A stretch of DNA of 64,000 bases from Ryuthela nishihirai (taxonomy: Eukaryota > Arthropoda > Arachnida > Araneae > Heptathelidae): assembly GCA_038380435.1 (NCBI GenBank), contig JAWZYU010000017.1, positions 25,543,283-25,607,282 on the forward strand, written 5' to 3'. The notes beneath the pieces are model-generated. The model saw only the letters and a program-made list of their open reading frames with translations. It was not told the origin of the DNA and searched no databases. Positions 55,825-64,000 of the stretch are shown here, one piece after another. The position numbers and the translations under genes were made by a program. Position 1 is the stretch's first letter. Each line of letters opens with the position of its first letter.

Positions 55825-57160
55825 TTCTGTGGTTTTTACCTATCTTCCTATTGCTTTTGGCTTTGACATTTGTTGGTTTGTAGATTTGACAAAACCTTGT
55901 TCCACCATATGATTTATTTGCCAAATGAAAGCTTGTGATGCATGAAGTGTCATAGACTGTAAAAAACACTGATCCTCCATGATTTCTTCCCTCTAAAAAA
56001 GAGGAAATGTGAAAATTACATATTATTTTGAGAATGCGAAGGCCGAAAGTAACAAGCCTTACATCAAAAGAAAGCTTTTGACGCAGGGAATGTTGGAGGC
56101 TACAAAAAAATTTACCCCTGTGCTTTCTTCTCCCTAAAAAAAGGGGGGAGGGGAATGAAAATTATTGTTCCTGTATACCTTCTGAATGCGAGTGCAAAAA
56201 ATAACTAGCTATGTGTTGAATGAAAGCTTGTGATATAGGGAGTGTCTTATACTATAAAAAAAATTGACTTTCCATGCTTTTTATGTTAAAAAAGGGGAAA
56301 TGCAAACCAATTGTTTCATTATATCTCCAGAATGTGAATGCCGAAAGTGGCAAGCTGTAGGCCAATGAAATAATCGTAGGCTATGAAAAATTAACCCCCC
56401 TGTGCTTTCTTTTCTTTCCCCATAAAAAAGAGGGACAATGTGAAAATGATTGTTCCTCTATATCTCCTGAACATGAGGCAGAAAGTAATGAGTTATACAT
56501 CAAATGAAAATACATTTAATGAAAGCTTGTGATGTGGGGAGTGTCATAGGCTATAAAAGAATGATCCCCATGCTTTCTTCTCCCCTAAAATTGGGAAATA
56601 TGGAAGTCTTTGTACTATATCATCAGAACGCAAGGGCCTACTGTTCGAGTTAGGTGTCAAATGAAAGCTCATATAATGACGATCATAAACTATTTCGAAT
56701 TTTACTATTCTTCCCTGATAAAATGGAGGGTGGGGCAAATTTTTGCAGGGGTTGACTTTAATGAGTCATATCTCAAATTTAAAGCTTATGATGTCGCCAA
56801 TGTCATGGGCTACCTCAAACCTGAATCCAAAAGGGTGATAAATATGCTCAATGTTTATGAGTCATATATCAAAAGAAAGTTTTTGAAGGTAGGTATTTTT
56901 AGTAACAACAAAAAAAAAATGCCTATTTTCCTATAGGGCCCTAAAAAGTAGAAAATAAACCTAAAGCATATTGATGGTGTAATTGGTCACTGTGTATATA
57001 TTCACTTCGAAGGAAGATAGGGTGCTGATTTACCTACTTAAAAAAAAATTGCCAGGCACCCATCTCTTCCTTCGAAGCAAATATGAACTCAGTGACTGAT
57101 TGCATCATCGATATACCTTAGGTTTATTTTCTATTTTTAGAGCCCTACAGGAAGTTAGGT
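55825..57160. repeat. Modular repeat element (copy 2) with terminal hairpin
   Basis: Same module order as 42498-43925 but uninterrupted and more complete: CTTCCTATTGCTTTTGGC, TTTGACATTTGTTGGTTTG, at least five AAATGAAAGCTTGTGATG-type modules, GTCATGGGCTACCTCAAAC, then the long imperfect hairpin at 56945-57140. It lies in the last intron of gene 2. Confidence 0.75.
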
Positions 57161-57469
57161 ATTTTTTAAATTTTTTAATTTACATTTTCTTCTTCTAATT
57201 TAATGTAATTTTCAAAACTGTATACTTTTATATGAAAATAAACATAATTTAACTGATATTGAACATTAATGACAAATCAAATTAATACATTAGATGAATT
57301 ATGCTGGATAAAATTGTTTAATATGCATGCAACATTCTTTATGCACAACAGACAAAATTAGGTCAAGAGGGCTCTAGGATCAGAGAAAGACACTGAACAA
57401 TTTTTGAGAGTTTGATGAGAGATGACAAAAATTGAAAAAGATCTGACAAAGCAAATCACATATATATTT

Positions 57470-58215
57470 AGCGGAAAAAATTTTCGCCGACATACGGGAA
57501 TAGAACCCGCACCTCTCCAGAAACATGCCAGAGTGTTCTTACCAACTGAGCTAATGCCAGCTCGTCTTTTTCTGCTTATTTTTAAGACTAAACTCTATCA
57601 TCAAAATATGCGGGCCAACCACTGGCGCCATCTATGATCTCGTGTGGCAACCATTACCTTTATATTGCACAGAGTGAGATAGAAATGAATAATAGTCTCA
57701 TCACACTATTTAGTGTTATTAATGATTTAAACATAGATGATAATCGCATGACCTGATGCTCTTTTGGCATTGATAAATCAATAAATATTTAGCGGAAAAT
57801 TTTTTTGCCGACATACGGGAATCGAACCTGCATCTCTCCAGAAACATGCCAGTGTTCTTACCAGTTGAACAGCTGCGATTATCATCTATGTTTAAATCAT
57901 TAATAACGCTAAATAGCGTGATGAGACTATTATTCATTTCCATCTCACTCTGTGCAATATAAAGGCAATGGTTGCCACACGAGATCATAGATGGCGACAA
58001 TGGTTGGCCGGCATATCTTGATGATAGAGTTTAGTCTTAAAAATACGTGGGGAAAAAAGACAGGCTGGCATTAATTCAACAGGTAAGAATACTCTGGAAT
58101 GTTTCTGGAGAGATGCGGGTTCGATTCCCATATATCAGTGAAAATTTTTTCCAGTAAATATTTATTGATTTATCAATGCCAAAAGAGCATCAGGTCATGC
58201 TGCGATTATCATCTA
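57470..58215. repeat. Large inverted repeat with three tRNA-like segments (dimer 3)
   Basis: 57595-57752 is the inverse of 57885-58045 (ACATAGATGATAATCGC / GCGATTATCATCTATGT; ATGATCTCGTGTGGCAACCA / TGGTTGCCACACGAGATCAT), and 57475-57590 reappears inverted at 58045-58150. Three tRNA-like units occur (two minus, one plus), with AGAACACTCTGGCATGTTTC, TGGAGAGGTGCGGGTTC and the T-loop TTCGATTCCC. It lies in the last intron of gene 2. Confidence 0.8.
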
Positions 58216-58989
58216 TGTTTAAAGCAAATTGCCACTGTATGCTCAATGCCATCTCCTCTCAACAGCACAAGAGAAAAATCTTAACACTCACAAGGTTGGA
58301 AATTGAACTTGTTATCTTCAAACTTACAAACTATTGAGTCCCTTTTAGCAACAACCAAGATTGAATCAAACAAGTGGAATAAACATCTGATGCTTTACAC
58401 AAAATCCAATCCCATGGCTACTACCTTAGCCTGTCAATCAGCTACAACAGCATTTAGTCACTGCAATCAACTATTGTCATATATAATTTAAAATTCTTAT
58501 TATAATTTTACCTTCTAGGGTAAAAATGTTTCTACAACATTAAAATAATAAATGAGCAAATTATCACTTATTATGTAATTTTTTTATCATCTCTATTTTT
58601 TGTAATGATCTTGCTAATAGCTTAGCTCACTTAAAAGTGACATTTAGTAAGATACATTAATTAGATAATGAATGCTACAAAAACGCATTTTACGTTACCT
58701 CTATGTTTCAATATATTTTCTCCATCAAATGATTTCATGCAAAAATGAAATACAATCTAGGTTAATTTAGAGATTATCTTAAAAATTATATCTATAAAAT
58801 CTTACCAATGATAAATTAGACTGCATACTTTTTTTGTGCATGTCATCTGGTTATAATTCTATATAGTCCAAATTAAAATTGTATCAATAATTAAATTTTA
58901 ATTAAAATGTATTAATATTATTTGTCATTAATGTTCAATATCAGTTAAATTATGTTATATAATAATAAATATTAGGATATCATTTCTGA
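58216..58989. other. Intronic AT-rich sequence, nothing recognised
   Basis: Part of the last gene 2 intron. It includes the short repeat of TAATTTAACTGATATTGAAC from about 57245, inverted at about 58935 (GTTCAATATCAGTTAAATTA). Confidence 0.45.
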
Positions 58990-59290
58990 TAAACAATTTA
59001 GTGGATAAAATGTGTCTAGTTGATGAGTGTGACTCAAACCCAAATTTCTCCAGATTAAATTGTGTTCTAACCACTAAACTAGCACTGGCTGCATCATGTG
59101 ACTTATAAATAATTTTATTCAGAGCAACATTAGAAAAAGAAGTTGCCTTTCCTGATCTTATATGGCACCATAAGTGACAAGTTCAGGAAGATTTATAAGT
59201 CACATCAATGGATAAATCATGGAGCCAGTGACAGCTTAGTGGTTAGAACACTGGCACAAATCTGATGAAACGTGAATTCGAGTATAAGCC
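58990..59290. repeat. Head-to-head tRNA-like palindrome (dimer 4)
   Basis: The left copy on the minus strand and the right copy on the plus strand share a GCCAGTG..AG.TTAGTGGTTAGAACAC head, with spacer arms ATGTGACTTATAAAT / ATTTATAAGTCACAT. The right unit breaks off at GAATTCGAGT, where the 44-bp duplicate of the gene 2 acceptor region begins. Confidence 0.72.
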
Positions 59291-59327
59291 CTAGTAAATG
59301 AAAATAATTACATATGTATGAATAAGA
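59284..59327 (-). repeat. Exact 44-bp copy of the gene 2 splice-acceptor region
   Basis: Identical to 55658-55701, which holds the first seven bases of the last exon, the CTAG acceptor and its upstream intron sequence. Here a usable acceptor (ATTTTCATTTACTAG|GGCTTAT) lies about 340 bases after the 59632 donor. Confidence 0.95.
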
Positions 59328-59631
59328 TTAATGTATTAATAATACTGCCTTTCTAATTTCTATGTCAACAGGTAACTATGTATTTACTAGTGATTGATAT
59401 CATTTCTGATGCAATTTAATTACTTAAACATTATTTAGTTTCAGAAAATAACATTTAACAGATAGCGAAAAACATTCGATTTTCAGAAATATTACTAACT
59501 TATATAGAAGCAATGTATTCTGGTAGATTACTTTTATTTCAGTATTGGGTGGGGATGTATGAGCTTCAGAACTGCCCATTACATGAATATTACAGTATTA
59601 AACATTTTATCTTTTTGCGTAACAAACTTAC

Positions 59632-59718
59632 TTGTCGTAAAGTAGATAGTTGTTGAAGAATTCTGTCCTGTCTAGGAGTGGGTCTTCCAGTAATTACTTC
59701 TGGATGAACCAACGGATC
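59632..59718 (-). CDS. Gene 2, internal coiled-coil exon
   Basis: An 87-base (29-codon) minus-strand exon with acceptor TTATTGCACACTCTAG and donor CAA|GTAAGTTT. It encodes DPLVHPEVITGRPTPRQDRI, LQQLSTLRQ. It begins and ends in phase 0; the other two frames have stops. The RILQQLSTLRQ segment continues as a heptad-like helix into the final exon. Upstream it should join ..RRRQKQLTTH of the 63794 exon. The peptide looks like a scaffold or cytoskeletal coiled-coil terminus, but I cannot name it. Local similarity to known proteins would settle identity. Confidence 0.75.
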
Positions 59719-60171
59719 CTAGAGTGTGCAATAAAATATTATGAACAAAAACAAATTGAAAATACATATACACTAAATAACATGAAAATTGCAACACCAT
59801 GTAGTGAGGAAATAAAATAATATTCATGTATGAGGGACACCATGAAAAGTGAGTGATTAAAACCAAAGACAGGAATGTGAAAAATACTAACTTTTACCCA
59901 ATAAGCAATATGACCATCTCTAGAGATGATACAGGCATTGAGATGGTAAGGCATATTATAAATTATATATTGGGGGATGTTCATCTATGCAGTATTGACC
60001 TGTGCATACAGCCAAAAAAAAGATCGAGCAATTGTCCCGGTGAAATTATCCAATATTGCTCCAAATATTTTCAAGACATACTCAATGGTGTGGAAATCAA
60101 AAGGACCATGCCAGAGTATCCATGACACATAGGTTGTCTATTGTAACATTTGCAGTGTGTAGGAGGCATTA
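59719..60171. other. Gene 2 intron, unassigned sequence
   Basis: The part from about 60000 (CAGCCAAAAAAAAGATCGAG) continues beyond the SINE at 60184 into 60579-61050, judging from the SINE TSD. It may be an old unrecognised repeat. Confidence 0.4.
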
Positions 60172-60183
60172 TCCTGCAACAGC

Positions 60184-60566
60184 TGGGTTGGGTTACCTCT
60201 GAGCGGCACATTTTTTGCACACCATGGGCTAAATGGCCAGGTCACATGGACCCCGAAGACTCAGAGAAGGTTGGGGGAGGGGATCCACTGGAACAGCTAT
60301 TGGGAGACACATGGTAGCCTCCCGTCGAGGCCATCCAACGTGTTATTTAACATGCAGAGGGTATGGCTCTCCCACACACGGGGGCCACAGCTTAACGTCC
60401 CATCTGACAGACGGAAGCCTTTCTAAGACCACTGGTGTCCCCTACTGACCGTGGACAGGGCGGGGAATTATTGCTGAGATAAATCTTAATGCTGACCCAG
60501 CTGGGACTCGAACCTGGGAACTACAGATTACACCTGGCACGCTACCAACTGAGCCACCCCTGCCCC
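60184..60566 (-). repeat. Full-length SINE-A with 12-bp TSD
   Basis: TSDs TCCTGCAACAGC (60172-60183) and TCCTGCTACAGC (60567-60578). Minus-strand; the head lacks GAG of ACGAGCCTGG. Confidence 0.93.
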
Positions 60567-60578
60567 TCCTGCTACAGC

Positions 60579-61100
60579 ATATTCCTAGAACATCCCAGAG
60601 TGGTAAGATTACAAGTTGCACAACAAGGTCAACAAACTATCAGGCAGTTTCAGTGCCTGGAATGTGCATTTGTTATACGTGATGCCACACTAGGCATTGA
60701 GGGCTTGCCTGAGGTATGCACATGCCATTACTCCATCCAAGACTTGGGCTCTCAGCAAAAAGCACAAATCTTTGTTTGGGCCTCCAGGCTCTGTACCATT
60801 CCAGCTGATTGGTCTTGTGCTGTGGCAGCAATGGTGGGTATTAAAGTGTATGAACACAGACTGGCACTGGATTGACATTATTGCACCAATGACCTCTGTA
60901 GGTCATATCTGAGCAAATTCACAGTAATAAAGCAGTCTAACAATGCCATTTATCAGAGTTGATGATCCTTGCAAACCGTGGTCCTGCATAGTAGCCCTGG
61001 CCACTATGTGCTTTGGTAAGTTCTAACTGAATGACACCAAATCTCAGTACTGTACCATCCCAATAATCAGTGTTGTGCAATTCAAACATTGTAAACAACC
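60579..61100. other. Unassigned middle-GC sequence flanking the SINE
   Basis: The composition is less AT-rich than its neighbours and it was contiguous with 60000-60171 before the SINE inserted. Open frames exist (for example within 60489-60875 + and 60690-60878 -) but start inside the SINE or lack resemblance. Possibly an old transposon. Confidence 0.35.
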
Positions 61101-61226
61101 CAGGTTACTATTAGTAAAACTAAAAATTTTACTTTACAGGTTACTATTAGTAAAACTAAAAATTTTACTTTACAGGTTACTATTAGTAACTAAAAAAGGT
61201 CTAGTACCCTATTTACTACTAGACCT
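61098..61226. repeat. Short tandem repeat followed by hairpin
   Basis: CAGGTTACTATTAGTAAAAC.. is repeated twice plus a partial third unit (period 37). It is followed by AAAGGTCTAGTA and its inverse TACTAGACCTTT with a 10-base loop (about 61195-61228). Confidence 0.85.
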
Positions 61227-61228
61227 TT

Positions 61229-62725
61229 GCAACACACCCTACCAGTCATTGTGCAATGAAAAATATAAACTATAAGCTGTGCTGATGGATTAACACTTTA
61301 GAGCAATCAGTTTATATTTTGGCCAATAAGATATTGGTCTCCAGTTCAAAAGTGTAAAAATAGGTCAACATGCATTGCATAGTGCCTTAAGCTAGATGAC
61401 CTTTTTAGGAAAATTTTAGATATATAAACAATAGCACAAAAGTTAGAAATAATAATTAAATCATACACGTGAAGTTTGGTCACACATGGCAGCATTAGTC
61501 GAGATTAAAAGTGAGGTCAATTAGGAGTGGTTAGGAAAAACTTCCCATCATAAAAATTTTACTGTTCATATAGCATAGATAGAGGCCACATGACCAAACC
61601 CTGGATGAAAAGCTCTTTGAGTGATAATGGGGTATGATGTAGTCTGAAATGCATTGCTCAAAACATCATGTGTTGTATGGTTGGTATTTTATTAATAGGT
61701 GAAAGTGGCCAAACTTAAGGACTGCAACATTCAGAAGTAGAAGGTGGTAGAAAGAAAAACCTGGCAGCTGCTAGGAACAGACGAGAATCTTCTATCAGCC
61801 CACTCTGTATGGCCAACCTCTTAACCTCTTTAGTGGAATGTTGATTTAGACTTGTGTCCACAAAGTGTATGGTTCAAAATCATTAAGGTCAAATTAAAGC
61901 ATGATCATGTAAACCAAATAAGACTTTGAAAAATGTTTAAAATAACTGCTACAACAATGCATTCCCTTCTTCAGCAGAGCAATTTAAATAATTGGACTAA
62001 ACTGCAGGAATCTAAATGAGAATATAATAGGTTAATCCTTAAAGTGCTGGTTGATCCCTGGGTTCCAGAATGAATTTCAGTCTCTTGACCCCAAGACCTT
62101 CCAATTTCCTAAATATTACATGGTAAGTTTCTATTTTTCATATGAAAGAAATCACCATTTTAAAAGTTTTGTTTTAATTAACCCCAAAAAGTTAAGATTA
62201 TTTTGGTATATAACATGACTTATTTCTCTTAGTTACTTATTATAAGATTTTAAAGGTTCTTTTTGCTTCCATACTGAAAATACTTGAAAATTAACTCAGC
62301 TAGTGTCCAATTTTGGAAATTTGACATTTTAAGGGCTAACATGAACACAGATGTTTATAATTTAACAGACATTTTGGCTTTGATGCTTTTTCAAATTAAT
62401 GAATGAATGAGTGTTACCTTCATCACTGAGGGACAGGGAAGAACAAGCAAAGGAAATCTCAGTGTTAGCAAGGTTAGATAATGCCTCAAGGTTAGTAAGC
62501 CTTGACTGCTACTAATAAGATATACTTCCAGATAAAAAAAATTCCATTTACTATTTTAACGAGTTTATTCTCATAAATTTAACATACTGAAGTCACTTCT
62601 TTAAAGATTAAAAACAAAATTTAGGAAAACTTTTTCTTCTCTTCTCAAAAATATATTTCATTAACATAAACAACATAAGTCGATAGATGCCATTGCAGTG
62701 ATTTTTTTTTTACAATACAAGTGTG
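61229..62725. other. Gene 2 intron, nothing recognised
   Basis: AT-rich; no repeat family or exon seen. Confidence 0.45.
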
Positions 62726-63724
62726 TGAGTCACTAAGAAAGTAATGCCCCACATTTTTTTTACTTGTTACATGTATAGGTGCAAATAAATAAGAAAATTA
62801 AGTTTCTTTTAGTGTCAAAACTGAAGTTGGCTTGTCAAAGCAGTACGTGAAGGATGGATTGGATCCCAGAAATGAATTTCTGAACATTCAGTTTCAATGA
62901 CATTGTAGCTAGTTGTATGATGTTATTCAAATTTTGGTCTTATTAAAATATCCTACATTTTAGTTGAGCCGGATTAAAAAAATAATAATTTTACATTTTA
63001 GTTTTTATGCAGACCAGATAAAAATTGTTAAAAGAGCTGGAGTTTGTGCTTGCCTGCTCTAATTCATTACACCACCAACCTTCATCATTTGTAAAATGCA
63101 CATGGGATCCATTGCCCCACCATGCCTGCTTTCATCATATACATAGCTGTCTGCATGTTGCAACAATACTTTCAGTGGATCTTTCACCTGTCCACCACAT
63201 TCATGCTTGATGTTCCCGACAACCCTGGCAGTCAGCCTTTGGTATTCAATATTTATTCTAAAGAATTGTTACTTGTCAATATACAGGTAGATCATCCAGG
63301 AACATAACTACATTTTTCTTTATGATCACCCATTATGCTCAACTGTCTTGCATTACCTCAGAACAAGAGATTGTATGCCTTCACTGTGAGGGCAATTGTG
63401 AAGATAGCATGCCCATTGTTCGCAGATGTCTGCTTGGACAATGGTATTACAGTCAACAACATCGACTCCATATACATTCTGCAGTTACTTGTGGATTTTG
63501 CAATAGTCTCCTTCTCCCACATCAAGAATTCATTAATATGGCATTACTTCAATTTTCCATGACAGCTGCCACATTTAATTAATGCTACAGCAACACTAAC
63601 TGTGGGAAAACGATGCAAGTATATAAAAAGAAGTAGGATGAATCTTTACACTGTAAAAGTAACAATGCTGTAAAAAAATAATAATCTGTAAACAAAACTG
63701 GGGCATTATTTTTCTATGCTATAT
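62726..63724 (-). pseudogene. Degraded mariner-like element
   Basis: Imperfect inverted ends around AAGTAATGCCCCACAT and CTGGGGCATTATTTTTCTA. A minus-strand fragment near 63440-63480 can be read over frameshifts as YGVDVVDCNTIVQAD, resembling the N-terminal second HTH of some mariner transposases. The catalytic region was not found. Identification rests mainly on the ends. Confidence 0.45.
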
Positions 63725-63793
63725 AGCTACCTAAAAACTACACAAAATGGTAACTGTTTCATTGATAAAGTGAAATAAAGAGTTGTCTATTAC

Positions 63794-64000
63794 ATGTGTA
63801 GTCAGCTGTTTCTGCCTTCTTCTACTATCTGCAGATGAATCTCCATCATTTCTATCACTGCTTTCTTCTGAAGAATCATGATGATGCACTGCAACATTTT
63901 CAAGATCAAAGCTTTCTTGATCACTCCATTTTCTACGAGCTTGTACCTGAGGTGATGAAATATCGTTATAAACACTAACAGCAAGCATGCGCTTCTGAAT
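63794..64000 (-). CDS. Gene 2, upstream exon, cut by window edge
   Basis: The minus-strand frame is open from the window end: IQKRMLAVSVYNDISSPQVQ, ARRKWSDQESFDLENVAVHH, HDSSEESSDRNDGDSSADSR, RRQKQLTTH, then the donor CAT|GTAATAG. The exon is 69 codons to that donor and ends in phase 0, matching the 59632 exon. The sequence is acidic and Ser-rich with a basic patch, typical of a disordered linker before a coiled coil. An internal acceptor (ATCACCTCAG|GTACAAG) could make the exon start later. The donor is weaker than consensus, so the exact end is the least certain part. Confidence 0.62.

Noticed and set aside
60489..60875. 128-codon open frame
   Set aside because: Begins within SINE-A and runs into unassigned sequence; no splice or start context supports it.
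63322..63582. 86-codon plus-strand open frame near the window end
   Set aside because: Falls inside the mariner-like remnant, on the strand opposite to its transposase, and has no resemblance.

Overview
This is a eukaryotic, AT-rich, intron- and transposon-dense window. Short phase-matched exons sit in kilobase introns. Around them are tRNA-headed SINEs with 11-14 bp target-site duplications, Tc1/mariner elements with TA duplications, hAT-type elements and LINE fragments. The mix suggests an arthropod; a chelicerate such as a spider is my guess, but nothing in the sequence proves it. I see no bacterial, organellar or viral genes, no CRISPR array, and no tRNA gene that is clearly more than a SINE head.

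Two host genes can be supported. Gene 1 (+ strand, last four exons: 10178-10302, 10398-10598, 15606-15759, 26266-26392) encodes the membrane-spanning segment and whole cytoplasmic tail of a single-pass membrane protein; the tail carries a PPPPY (WW-domain-binding) motif. All junctions keep frame and the gene ends at a TGA with a long 3' UTR. Its ectodomain exons lie upstream of the window. Gene 2 (- strand, exons 63794-64000, 59632-59718, 55599-55664) encodes the acidic/Ser-rich then coiled-coil C-terminus of an unrecognised protein. The two genes converge.

Layout. 1-2300: SINEs, a palindromic MITE and a deleted Tc1 derivative. 2623-5420: a tRNA-like palindrome, then an 18.5-copy 128-bp satellite grown from the end of a hAT-like element. 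5420-10100: AT-rich DNA with a CpG-rich single-copy island (about 6200-6620), a dispersed repeat interrupted by two SINEs, another tRNA-like palindrome and a SINE-B pair. 10178-26392: gene 1, with introns holding composite palindromic MITEs, LINE and jockey remnants, a 38-bp minisatellite and a 2.2-kb hAT-type element filled with inverted minisatellite. 26393-37388: 3' UTR, MITEs, SINEs, foldback elements. 37389-47490: three degenerate Tc1 copies, one with a SINE inside, and a modular element also carrying a SINE. 48000-55600: sparse AT-rich DNA, probably including the gene 2 3' UTR, with a dead mariner. 55600-64000: gene 2 and its introns, which hold a second modular element, two tRNA-like palindromes and a degraded mariner.

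The two abundant SINEs are called SINE-A (about 385 bp, Met-like tRNA head with CGT at the anticodon position, 3' end rich in CAACCC) and SINE-B (about 200 bp, tRNA-like head). Main points of interest: satellite and minisatellite DNA born from hAT ends, composite MITEs present twice as a unit, recurrent palindromic tRNA-like dimers, loss of the third catalytic residue in three of the transposases, and an exact 44-bp copy of a splice-acceptor region inside the same intron.
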